The notes beneath the pieces were generated by a model. That model was not told the DNA's origin and ran no database searches. It worked only from the letters and a program-made list of their open reading frames with translations. 64,000 nucleotides of DNA, taken from UBA5336 sp038745855 (GTDB taxonomy: Bacteria; Pseudomonadota; Alphaproteobacteria; Caulobacterales; Hyphomonadaceae). Positions within the stretch are counted from its first letter, which is position 1; each line of letters starts with the position of its first letter. Location of the stretch: positions 66,894 to 130,893 of the forward strand of contig JBCDLC010000004.1 in assembly GCA_038745855.1 (NCBI GenBank), given 5' to 3'. This document shows, in pieces, positions 27,042-35,333 of the stretch. The position numbers and the translations under genes were made by a program.

Positions 27042-28813
27042 GTTCCGCGCAAAGCATCGAAACTCGCTCCGATCTGGAGAGCTTGGCCCGGGTTTGGGCG
27101 TTATCAGGGCCTCTACGCGGAAAAGTCGCAGCTGGCATCGCCTACAAGTTCTTGCAGTCGGCCTGTCTTGGCATTGCCTTTGGTGCAGTCATTTGGAGCG
27201 TTAGTCGCTTGGCGGAAGGCGAAGCACTCACGTCCAGCGAGATCTGGCAGGTCGCTGGTGTGATGGTCTTGTCGCTGGTTGGCCAGTGCCTCTTTGGCTT
27301 TCTGTCTGTCTCGAGCAGCTGGGTCGCGAGTTATGAGACGGCCGGTCGGTTAAGGCTCACCATTCTTGATCATCTCGCAAACCTGCCCATGCGATTTCAC
27401 CTCTCGCGGCACCAGGGCGATACCGTCACGGCGCTCACTGCAGACATGGAAACGCTTGCGAACTTCATGAGCGACGCCTTGCCGAGGATTGCGCAGGCAT
27501 TTGGCTTGCCAGTGATCGTACTCGTGTACCTATTCTGGCAGGACTGGCGGGTCGGTCTGGTAGCACTGGGATCCGTCGCGGTCGCATTGCCGGTCTTCCT
27601 GTGGTCGAGCCGGCGCCTCGCAAGGCTCGGCATCCGCCGCCAAGACATGCAAGCCCATGCCGGAGCCCGCATGATCGAATACGCACAGGGAATTGCCGTC
27701 ATCCGCGCTTTCAACCGGCTTGCGAAAGGAGAGGAGAGCTATCGGAGTGCGCTGAAGGACTTTCGCGATATCTCAGTCAAGATGGTGATCGACCTAACGG
27801 CGCCACTGGTCCTTTTCGGCATGGTGCTCATGCTGGGTGTTCCCGTTGTCTTAGCAATTTCCGGGAGCAGGCATATCGGTGGCGAGAGTGACATCGGCAA
27901 TCTGGTGTCGTGCCTTGTCATTGTCTTTGCGCTTTATGCCCCGCTGCTGAGCCTCATTGGCGTCATGGAGCTTACCCGGATCGCCGACGCATCTCTGACC
28001 CGGATTGACCGCATAATCACAGCTCGGCCCCTGCCAGCGCCCGCATTGCCGCGCACGCCGGATGGGTTCGAGGTCGCGTTCAAGAACGTCAGCTTTTCCT
28101 ATGAGCCAGGGAAACCGGTCCTTCGTGACGTGTCGTTCAGCGTGCCGGAGCGCTCGATCACCGCGATCGTCGGTGCATCGGGTTCTGGTAAGTCAACTTT
28201 GCTGAACCTTGTCGCACGCTTCTGGGATGTCGACGACGGTATGATCCAGATCGGCGGTTCTGACATCCGCGAAATCGCGCCCGAAGATCTCAATTCGCAT
28301 GTGACCATGGTGTTCCAAAGTGTCTACCTGTTCGCGGGGACGATCCGAGACAACATCGCATTGGGTCGAACGGGCGCGAGCAACGAGCAGATCGAACGCG
28401 CAGCCCGAGCCGCCCAGGCCCACGACTTCATCACCAGATTACCCGACGGGTACGACACCGAGATCGGCGAAGGCGGCTCTACCCTTTCTGGCGGCGAACG
28501 CCAGCGCCTTTCCATAGCCCGGGCGATCCTCAAGGATGCGCCAATCGTGCTGCTGGATGAGGCCACAGCCGCAATCGATCCAACCAATGAACGCGCGATC
28601 CAACAGGCCTTCTCGGAATTGGTGCGTAACAAGACGTTGATTGTCGTCGCCCACAAGCTCTCAACGGTTCGGAATGCAGACCAGATCCTCGTGCTCGGCG
28701 ATGGTGGCATCCTGGAACGTGGCCATCACGAAAGCCTGGTCGATGCCGGAGGGCTCTACGCGTCGCTTTGGGAGCGTTGGACCAGCGCCGCAGACTGGCG
28801 AATAGGCGCGTGA
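27038..28813 (+). CDS. ABC exporter-fold half-transporter 2 (YbtP/Q- or IrtA/B-like)
   Basis: About 591 residues from ATG at 27038, overlapping the first half-transporter. The transmembrane domain (~20-320) has EYAQGIAVIRAFNRLAKGE, the same group feature as its partner. Walker A GASGSGKST, signature LSGGERQRLSIARA, Walker B IVLLDEATAAIDP and VVAHKL are intact, so both nucleotide sites could be active. In this subfamily exporter-fold transporters can import metal chelates without a binding protein. Downstream it converges with an MFS gene. Confidence 0.88.
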   Translation: MSSAQSIETRSDLESLARVWALSGPLRGKVAAGIAYKFLQSACLGIAFGAVIWSVSRLAEGEALTSSEIWQVAGVMVLSLVGQCLFGFLSVSSSWVASYETAGRLRLTILDHLANLPMRFHLSRHQGDTVTALTADMETLANFMSDALPRIAQAFGLPVIVLVYLFWQDWRVGLVALGSVAVALPVFLWSSRRLARLGIRRQDMQAHAGARMIEYAQGIAVIRAFNRLAKGEESYRSALKDFRDISVKMVIDLTAPLVLFGMVLMLGVPVVLAISGSRHIGGESDIGNLVSCLVIVFALYAPLLSLIGVMELTRIADASLTRIDRIITARPLPAPALPRTPDGFEVAFKNVSFSYEPGKPVLRDVSFSVPERSITAIVGASGSGKSTLLNLVARFWDVDDGMIQIGGSDIREIAPEDLNSHVTMVFQSVYLFAGTIRDNIALGRTGASNEQIERAARAAQAHDFITRLPDGYDTEIGEGGSTLSGGERQRLSIARAILKDAPIVLLDEATAAIDPTNERAIQQAFSELVRNKTLIVVAHKLSTVRNADQILVLGDGGILERGHHESLVDAGGLYASLWERWTSAADWRIGA

Positions 28814-28824
28814 AGCAGAGTGTT

Positions 28825-28848
28825 ATCAAGCCGACGCTCGGACTTGAT
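28825..28848. terminator. Weak hairpin between convergent genes
   Basis: ATCAAG-CCGA-CGC-TCGG-A-CTTGAT folds into a 10 bp stem with one bulged A and a 3-base loop in the 36 bp between two converging stop codons. It lacks a T-run on either strand, so it may be a weak bidirectional or Rho-assisted terminator. Confidence 0.35.
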
Positions 28849-28849
28849 C

Positions 28850-30199
28850 TCAAATATCGTCAACTTGCAACGAGAAGGCATTCCTTCGTTCAATCGCGCG
28901 AACCAGCCGGGCGTGTAGCCGGGCAGAGACCGGATAAAGCGAGATGATGGCGACCGCAGCCAGCGTAGACACGAGTGGCACTCCAAAGGTGAGCCACCGA
29001 AGGCCTTCGAGCGCCGTTTCCGACTGGTCCTGACCAGCTTGGTAGCCGATCACCCCCAAAAGGATGCCAAGCAGGCCAACCCCTAGCCCTGAGGAAGCCT
29101 TGAGCGCCAATTGATTCAGCCCGAATGCGATACCCTCATCGCGCACGCGGCTTCTCCACTCACCGAACTCAACGGTATCGGGCAGCATCGCCCAGAAGAT
29201 CACCGCAAATCCACCGGCAAACAGGCCACCAGCAAGTTGGAAAGCCAACAAGGTGTCCACCGTTCGCGGCGCAATAACAAATTGTATTGCAGCTAACAGT
29301 GCGCCTCCACTTCCGGCGATGATCCAGACGGTGCGCTTGTCAATTCTGCGCGCAAGCCAGGCCCAGAACGGAACCGAGATCGCCGCAGCGCCAAGCGTTG
29401 CGGTCAAGATCGTACTCACAGCCGTCGGATCTCCGACGAAATAAGCGACGTAGTAGACCATTGCCTTACTTGCGATGGAATTCCCGAGCGAGCCTGCGAA
29501 CACAGCGCCGAACAGAATCCAGAAAGCTGTATTTTTCGAAAGGAAGTGCACGGTCTGTCTCGATGTGATTTTACTCTGAAAAGGTCGCTGTGCGCCTTCG
29601 TCGGTTGCTGCGAAGACGATCAGCATGATGACCGCGCTGATAACGCCGTATAGCGCCGCCACCGAGACAAATCCCGTTGCAAGATCCCCATTACCGAACT
29701 GGCCCGCCAATAGGAGCGTGACGAATGCCGTGAAAAGCCCGCCTGTGACCGCCGAGACCATGCGCATGCCAGCAAGACTGGAGCGGGCTTGGCTTGACGT
29801 TGTCATCGCTGCCGAAAGACTGGTGTATGGGATCGACACGACTGTGTAGGTCGTGCGGAAGATGATGTGCGATACTAGGCATGCCGCCACCATGTGGGAC
29901 GGAAACCACAACGGGGCGGCGAACATGGCGACAAAACTCAACGACATGAACGGTGCGCCGAAGAGCAAGTAGGGGCGATAGCGCCCAAATCTCGATCGGG
30001 TGCGAGAGGCAACCCAGCCCATCAGCGGATCGGAAATGCCGTCCCAGACGACAGGCAGCATGAAAATCAGACCTGCGAGTTCGGGGCGTATGCCAAGAAT
30101 GTCTGTGTAGTAATACAGGAGGTAGAGGTTCAGGCCTGTGTAGAACAGGTTGAACCCGAAATCGCCGATCCCATAGCCCAGAATGCGCCGCGCGCCCAT
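28850..30199 (-). CDS. GPH-family sugar:cation symporter
   Basis: A 449-residue membrane protein with twelve helices. The N-terminus (YGIGDFGFNLFYTGLNLYLL) and the loop VVWDGISDPLMGWVASRT followed by RFGRYRPYLLFG are the signature of glycoside-pentoside-hexuronide symporters (XynP/MelB type). It is divergent from the second TonB receptor and shares two operator palindromes with it. Given xylA and xylB in the same presumed regulon, xylose or a xyloside is the likely substrate. Confidence 0.9.
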   Translation of the reverse strand: MGARRILGYGIGDFGFNLFYTGLNLYLLYYYTDILGIRPELAGLIFMLPVVWDGISDPLMGWVASRTRSRFGRYRPYLLFGAPFMSLSFVAMFAAPLWFPSHMVAACLVSHIIFRTTYTVVSIPYTSLSAAMTTSSQARSSLAGMRMVSAVTGGLFTAFVTLLLAGQFGNGDLATGFVSVAALYGVISAVIMLIVFAATDEGAQRPFQSKITSRQTVHFLSKNTAFWILFGAVFAGSLGNSIASKAMVYYVAYFVGDPTAVSTILTATLGAAAISVPFWAWLARRIDKRTVWIIAGSGGALLAAIQFVIAPRTVDTLLAFQLAGGLFAGGFAVIFWAMLPDTVEFGEWRSRVRDEGIAFGLNQLALKASSGLGVGLLGILLGVIGYQAGQDQSETALEGLRWLTFGVPLVSTLAAVAIISLYPVSARLHARLVRAIERRNAFSLQVDDI

Positions 30200-30263
30200 T
30201 GCGTTGGTAATGGTCTGTCCTCCTTAGGTGGCGTGTGGTCACGCTCGTCTCAACAGCGATACA

Positions 30264-30275
30264 ATCCAATTGGAT
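30264..30275. promoter_or_regulatory. Operator A (ATCCAATTGGAT)
   Basis: A 12 bp perfect palindrome in the divergent promoter between the GPH symporter and TonB receptor, about 65 bases before the symporter start. The core is identical to two further sites. It is probably bound by the sugar regulator of this block. Confidence 0.72.
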
Positions 30276-30315
30276 GGGTTGTGCGGTCATCGGTTTTGTA
30301 TATCTTCCTTAAGTA

Positions 30316-30327
30316 ATCCAATTGGAT
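30316..30327. promoter_or_regulatory. Operator B (AATCCAATTGGATT)
   Basis: The core is identical to operator A, and the palindrome extends to 14 bp (30315-30328). Its centre is 52 bases from that of operator A, about five helical turns, placing both on one DNA face. It lies ~50 bases before the TonB receptor start. Confidence 0.72.
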
Positions 30328-30376
30328 TGCACAATGAATTCGGCGCTCGAGACGTCGATCATCGGGAGGAAAACCA

Positions 30377-32680
30377 ATGAGACCCATGCCGATGCTGGCG
30401 ACCGCCGGCGCTGCCTTCGTCCTGTCACAAGCACCGCTCGCCCAGGCCCAGGAAACTGAAGACAACGAGGACGCGCGTCGGCTCCAGTCAGTCACCGTGA
30501 CCGCTCAGAAACGCGAACAGAACATACTCGATGTTCCGATCTCCCTGACTGCCGTCGGTGGCGACCAGCTGCTTGAGCGCGGGATCACTGATGTTGGCGA
30601 TCTGCAGTTCCTCGCGCCCGGTCTGGACTTTGCCCAGGGCAACACGACACGGGTTTCGAACTTTGCGATACGCGGAATTGGAACGTCGACGTTCTCTGAC
30701 TCGATCGAAGGCAGCGTCGGGATCGTGGTTGATGGCGTTGTAATCGGCCGGGCCGGAGGGGGACTGTTCGATCTCGCTGATATCGAGCGGATCGAGGTGC
30801 TACGCGGACCGCAAGGGACCCTGTTCGGCAAGAATGCATCGTCTGGCGTATTGAATATCGTCACGAAGCGGCCGTCTGATGCATTCGAGTACAACCTGAA
30901 TGCGTCGTATGCGTCTTTGGACGAGGTAAAGCTGGCTGGATCGTTGTCTGGCCCGATAAGCGATACCGTGGGTCTTCGATTAACGGGGTACTCGAATACG
31001 CGGGACGGACAGATCGACGATGTTCTCTCGGGGTTGGACTATAATGGCCGTGATGAATGGGGCTTACGCGGCAAGGCCGAGTTCGATTTCGGCGCGTCGG
31101 GAAACCTTCTTGTGATCGGTGATTATTCGGAACGGGATGTCCTTTGCTGCACCTGGACAACGCGGAGTTTCCCAGACGGTCGACCAGGCTCAGGCTTGTT
31201 TGGCTCTGGGGTGAGCATTGTGGCAGGCTTTCAGACCGGCCTTGGTATCACCCCTGGACCGGACAACGAGTTTGTCGCCCTCTCAGGGTCCATGCGGTCG
31301 ACCGGTGAAACATGGGGCGTTTCAGGAGAGTATTCCCGCGATATCGGCGATCTCGTCCTGACCTCAATCACGGCGTACCGGGATTGGTCGCAAGCCGACA
31401 ACAACGACGCCGACCAAACAACATTCAATATCCTGGACCAGAACTTTGGTGACGCCTCGCAGGACCAGTTCACCCAGGAATTGCGCCTGAGCTCAGCGGC
31501 GGACGGGCAACTGGTCTGGACAATCGGTGCTTTCTATTTTGACCAGACGGTTCGCACGGACAGTTTTCAGTCCGGAACCTTCGGGCTGGACCTGTTGGGC
31601 GCAACGCCGCCTGGAACAGTGCTCGGCCGGGTTCTCTCGATACGGCCGGAGACGACCAATTACGCGGTTTTCGGTGATGCCACATACTCCATAACCGACA
31701 GGTTCCGACTGTTGGGCGGACTTCGGGTTCAGCGAGAAGAACTCGACGTGGACTTCATCAGGACCGCAAATGATGCGCTCACACCGCTCGTTCTAGGCCC
31801 ATCATGGGCAGATTTCACAGATAGTTTCAGCGTCGAAGATGACGCCGTCACGTGGCGCATTGGCGCCCAATACGACGTCACTGATAACTCTGTCGCCTAT
31901 GCGACCGTAACACGCGGATACAAGGGTCCAGGCGTTAACACGAATGTCGACACTGTCGGGCTTGCCGAGGTATCGCCGGAAATACCGACCTCATTCGAGA
32001 TCGGCAGCAAGTCTATCCTTGCGGATGGGCGTGTGGGCCTCAACGCTGCGGTTTTTTACACCACTTTCGAGGACTTCCAGGCTGAGTCCTTCGTTGTGCC
32101 GGATGATGGCGGACCCGCTTCATTCGACATCACCAATGCGGGCGAACTGGAAACCTACGGCTTGGAAGCAGATGTGTCGGCTCAGTTGACTGAAAACTGG
32201 TTCGTATCGGCTGGCGTGGCTCTCATCGAAGCGACCTATTCCGATTTCGAGGGGGCGGCCTGCTTCGTTTTCCAGACCGAGGCTGAAGGCTGTATTGGCG
32301 GTGCGCAAGACCTTTCAGGAGCGGAATTGCCGAACTCTTCTGACGTCACTCTGAACGCAACCACAACCTACGATACGCCCGTACTGAATGGACGCTTCAA
32401 CGCATTCATCAGCGGCTCCGGTTTCTATCGATCCGACTTCGTGACGGCCCAGGACCAAGACCCCAATACTGAACTTGATGGCTATGCCCTGCTTGATCTC
32501 AGCATCGGCGTCCGGGACTCGGAAGATCGTTGGGGCATAACAATTTTTGGTAAGAATGTGACCGCTGAGGACTTCGTCGAAAGCGTCATCGACACGCCTT
32601 TTGACTCGGGCGGGTATAGCCAATTCCTGACGCCGGCATCGGAGTCGATCGTCGGCATTCGCCTTGATCTTCGGAACTAG
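30377..32680 (+). CDS. TonB-dependent outer-membrane receptor (xylose/xyloside block)
   Basis: A 767-residue receptor. The signal peptide ends at AQAQE; the TonB box-like LQSVTVTAQKRE is followed by the plug domain (SLTAVGGDQLLERGITDVGD, then FAIRGIGTSTFSDSIEGSVG, then QGTLFGKNASSGVLNIVTKR) and a barrel ending in FLTPASESIVGIRLDLRN. ATG at 30377 follows GGGAGG. The operators upstream and the divergent GPH carrier suggest a sugar ligand. A Rho-independent terminator follows the gene. The receptor family is firm, the substrate inferred. Confidence 0.92.
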   Translation: MRPMPMLATAGAAFVLSQAPLAQAQETEDNEDARRLQSVTVTAQKREQNILDVPISLTAVGGDQLLERGITDVGDLQFLAPGLDFAQGNTTRVSNFAIRGIGTSTFSDSIEGSVGIVVDGVVIGRAGGGLFDLADIERIEVLRGPQGTLFGKNASSGVLNIVTKRPSDAFEYNLNASYASLDEVKLAGSLSGPISDTVGLRLTGYSNTRDGQIDDVLSGLDYNGRDEWGLRGKAEFDFGASGNLLVIGDYSERDVLCCTWTTRSFPDGRPGSGLFGSGVSIVAGFQTGLGITPGPDNEFVALSGSMRSTGETWGVSGEYSRDIGDLVLTSITAYRDWSQADNNDADQTTFNILDQNFGDASQDQFTQELRLSSAADGQLVWTIGAFYFDQTVRTDSFQSGTFGLDLLGATPPGTVLGRVLSIRPETTNYAVFGDATYSITDRFRLLGGLRVQREELDVDFIRTANDALTPLVLGPSWADFTDSFSVEDDAVTWRIGAQYDVTDNSVAYATVTRGYKGPGVNTNVDTVGLAEVSPEIPTSFEIGSKSILADGRVGLNAAVFYTTFEDFQAESFVVPDDGGPASFDITNAGELETYGLEADVSAQLTENWFVSAGVALIEATYSDFEGAACFVFQTEAEGCIGGAQDLSGAELPNSSDVTLNATTTYDTPVLNGRFNAFISGSGFYRSDFVTAQDQDPNTELDGYALLDLSIGVRDSEDRWGITIFGKNVTAEDFVESVIDTPFDSGGYSQFLTPASESIVGIRLDLRN

Positions 32681-32710
32681 CGTCCTCCCAGTCCTACCGA
32701 AGATCAGCGA

Positions 32711-32736
32711 GGCCCGGCCATAGCGCCGGGCCTTTT
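32711..32736 (+). terminator. Rho-independent terminator after the TonB receptor
   Basis: A perfect 8 bp GC stem, GGCCCGGC / GCCGGGCC, with a 6-base loop is followed by TTTT. It lies 31 bases after the receptor stop and overlaps the last codons of the opposing tetR gene. Confidence 0.85.
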
Positions 32737-33377
32737 CATTTCACCGGGCAGAAAACAGATACCACCGCTCCCGCATGCGCCTCCACCGCGATGTCGGATA
32801 AGGCATCGTAGTCGAGCGAGCGGCGCACTTCGGGAGCCAGCGCAAAGACATTCTGGCATGCGCCGGTAATCATGTAGATCAAGCTTGCGGGAGGGACATC
32901 GCGCGGAAAAACACCGTGTTCCTGCAGGACAGAAATTGTCTTCAGGGCTGCCAATTGCCCAGCTCGCACATGTTTCTCTATGACCTCGTCCAAACGAGCG
33001 GAGGGCGAAACCGACTCCTGCATCATGATACGAGCATGCTCTGGATGGTCGGCACAGTACCGGACATATCGGCGAAGCCAGTCGCGGAAGATATCCAGCT
33101 CCCCGGCGTCCAGACGGGCAGCGTCCGCAGCCGAAATAGCGAGTTCGCGGTCTAACCGCTCAAAAAGGTAGTCGACTGAGGCAAACCAAAGCTGTTCCTT
33201 CGTTTCGTAGTGATAGCGGATCATTCCGTGGCTCATGCCAATTCGAGAGGCGATGTCGCGCACAGTCGCTGAAGAAAAACCGCGCTCCGCAAAAACCTCA
33301 AGCGCAGCCTGGAGTATATCCCGGCGTGTTCGCTCGGAGTCTTTTGCTTTCCGCGATGTCTTTTCCGCCACTGTCAT
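32736..33377 (-). CDS. TetR/AcrR family transcriptional regulator
   Basis: A 213-residue regulator. The N-terminal HTH is RRDILQAALEVFAERGFSSA, then TVRDIASRIGMSHGMIRYHY, and ETKEQLWFASVDYLF. The C-terminal ligand-binding part is helical (MMQESVSPSARLDEVIEKH). It begins 32 bases after the TIM-barrel gene stop, so it is probably the distal gene of the phyH-like operon led by operator C. This makes it the leading candidate for the protein that binds the ATCCAATTGGAT sites, though the ligand and binding are unproven. Confidence 0.9.
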   Translation of the reverse strand: MTVAEKTSRKAKDSERTRRDILQAALEVFAERGFSSATVRDIASRIGMSHGMIRYHYETKEQLWFASVDYLFERLDRELAISAADAARLDAGELDIFRDWLRRYVRYCADHPEHARIMMQESVSPSARLDEVIEKHVRAGQLAALKTISVLQEHGVFPRDVPPASLIYMITGACQNVFALAPEVRRSLDYDALSDIAVEAHAGAVVSVFCPVK

Positions 33378-33409
33378 TCTGTTCGAATAACATGGGACAA
33401 AATTGCCGT

Positions 33410-34300
33410 CTAACTGCTGCTCAACTCACGCCAACACTGCTCAGCGATCTCGAATAAAACAAATGCCTGTTCCCAGCGGTCGGACTCTTCAGCGCCCGAA
33501 CCGGAGAAACGGCGCATATAGTAGAGTTTGTGCGTAGTCCCACCGACGTCCAACTCATACGGAAGTAGTTCCGGGGCGAAGGGCAGCACTTCGTCTGGCT
33601 CCGCTGTCGAACTGAAGCCCTGCATGCATCGCCGCCACATCTCTCGGAAATGACCAACGAACTCCCGGTCATCACTCGCACCTGTCAGTGCGACTTGTGC
33701 ACAGCAGGGCGTGCCGATGCGGCCATGCATATAGCGCACCCTGTCGAACACCGGCTGCATTGCATTAAATTTGGCAGCAATGTCCCCGTACGTCATCTCG
33801 TGACCGGTATACCAGTGGGACAAGTCAGCATTAAAACGAACGTCCGGGAAGCGCTCCACCATATCAAGCGTGCGCCGGATATCCTGCGTAGTGGTCGCGC
33901 GATGGGTCTCTATGAAGAGCGGATAGTCCCGCTTTGCGCTTGCCTCGATGACGGCTGAGACCAACTGATCGATCTGGTCATCGGTCTCCAAACCACTGCC
34001 GACATGCAAAGTCGTGCAAACCAGACCCTGTTCCTTGTGCTCCTTTGCGATACGGTCGGCGTCGTCGGGCGCGTCGACCCTCCCCATTCCTGTTAGTGTA
34101 AGTGGCGACGGTGGCAGCATCTGCGGGAACGGATGCTGTATCGACACAACCCCCGCCTTGTGCAGCGCCATCAATTGCTCTTGCGGATCTGCTGGAGCGG
34201 AGGAGCTTTCAGGAAGATTCCAAAGGTTCCCGCCATTGATGTGCCGGACAAGCGCTGGGGCAGCACCGCCGGGATCTGCCGCAAACAGTTTGGCTGTCAC
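33410..34300 (-). CDS. Sugar phosphate isomerase/epimerase-like TIM-barrel protein
   Basis: A 296-residue protein with a xylose-isomerase-like TIM barrel. Strand and metal-site hallmarks are LVCTTLHVGSGLETDDQ, PLFIETHRATTTQDIRRTLD, FNADLSHWYTGHEMTYGD and RYMHGRIGTPCC, with Glu, Asp and His ligands of the AP-endonuclease-2 superfamily. It is not XylA, which is present nearby. It overlaps the dioxygenase stop by 4 bases (ATGA), so the two act in the same step or pathway. No substrate can be assigned. Confidence 0.8.
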   Translation of the reverse strand: MTAKLFAADPGGAAPALVRHINGGNLWNLPESSSAPADPQEQLMALHKAGVVSIQHPFPQMLPPSPLTLTGMGRVDAPDDADRIAKEHKEQGLVCTTLHVGSGLETDDQIDQLVSAVIEASAKRDYPLFIETHRATTTQDIRRTLDMVERFPDVRFNADLSHWYTGHEMTYGDIAAKFNAMQPVFDRVRYMHGRIGTPCCAQVALTGASDDREFVGHFREMWRRCMQGFSSTAEPDEVLPFAPELLPYELDVGGTTHKLYYMRRFSGSGAEESDRWEQAFVLFEIAEQCWRELSSS

Positions 34301-35217
34301 TGGGCCGAACCCTTACCAACCGATTCGAAAAGCTTGCCAAAAATGCTCGCCGCTTGTTCCGGATCTTCGGGACGCAGGAATGGAACCAGGATTTCGTCCT
34401 TTCCCTTCCACTCGTAAGGATCGTCGCCGGAGATCATCTCGAAATCCCGGAAGTCGTCGCGCGGCTGCGGCGGAAGGCCCATGGACCAGGGCAGCATGGA
34501 ACGCGCGCTCATCACATGATTGACCAGGGCACGCCGATAACCCTCGGTACGCGTATTATTCAGAGAGCGATGGAGGACGTAGCCATGGAAGATCGCGACG
34601 TCGCCGGCATCCGCCTCGAGCGGGACGCCGCCCTCACGCTCATAGGGATACCCATGAACCTCCGCCGAACTATCGAAGCGAGGATCGCCATGGGGCTTGG
34701 TCGGCCAGATGATACCGTGCTTGTGGCTACCGGGGTGCATCCATAGACCGCCATTGTCGATGCGCGCGTCATCCAGCGCGATCCAGACGCCAGCGAGCGA
34801 CATGTCCCGCGTGGGAATGAAGTGCTCATCTTGATGCCAGGCCTGGCCGGGCTTCCCCGCATTTTTCACAAACAACATGGACTGCATGCACTTGATGTCC
34901 GGCCCGATGATAGCCTGCAGTGCACGGACAATTTCCGGTTTTGTCAGTGTAGAGCGCATCAGCTTTGAAATCTTGTGAGGGAAATGGATGGCGAGAACTT
35001 TTTCCAACGCGGCCTCTGGTGTCGAAGCGCCTTCACCCACGATGTCGGCGCCAATCACGTCTCCGCGTTCGCCGCTGCAGATACGGACGGTTTCTTCACG
35101 CAAAGCCTCAACTTCGTCAGGCGAGAAAACACCCTTCAGCAAAAAGTACCCATCGCGATCGTAGACGCGCGCTAACGCTTCCTCATCAAAGGTCTTTGCG
35201 TCAAAGATGCTCTCCAT
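34297..35217 (-). CDS. Phytanoyl-CoA dioxygenase family protein
   Basis: About 306 residues from ATG at 35217, ten bases after GGGAGGAGA; upstream in-frame codons start inside the operator region. It is an Fe(II)/2-oxoglutarate oxygenase with the HxD pair in AWHQDEHFIPTRD and the distal His in IFHGYVLHRSLNN; the Arg that binds 2-oxoglutarate probably follows in NTRTEGYRRA. The reaction is a hydroxylation. In this sugar cluster the target is probably a glycoside or sugar-derived molecule rather than phytanoyl-CoA. It is an unusual partner for xylA/xylB. Confidence 0.88.
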   Translation of the reverse strand: MESIFDAKTFDEEALARVYDRDGYFLLKGVFSPDEVEALREETVRICSGERGDVIGADIVGEGASTPEAALEKVLAIHFPHKISKLMRSTLTKPEIVRALQAIIGPDIKCMQSMLFVKNAGKPGQAWHQDEHFIPTRDMSLAGVWIALDDARIDNGGLWMHPGSHKHGIIWPTKPHGDPRFDSSAEVHGYPYEREGGVPLEADAGDVAIFHGYVLHRSLNNTRTEGYRRALVNHVMSARSMLPWSMGLPPQPRDDFRDFEMISGDDPYEWKGKDEILVPFLRPEDPEQAASIFGKLFESVGKGSAQ

Positions 35218-35282
35218 CTTCTCTCCTCCCACAGCTTGCTTCTCTTGTTCGGGCTTGCAGCGCCCTTCAACGTCTATATACA

Positions 35283-35294
35283 ATCCAATTGGAT
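35283..35294. promoter_or_regulatory. Operator C (AATCCAATTGGATT)
   Basis: The core is identical to operators A and B, with the 14 bp palindrome at 35282-35295, in the divergent promoter between the phyH-like operon and the epimerase-xylB-xylA-GH3 operon. Single copy here, 39 bases before the epimerase start. Confidence 0.72.
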
Positions 35295-35333
35295 TATAAA
35301 AGCGTCATTAGAACGTATGCAAGGGAGGGCGCG

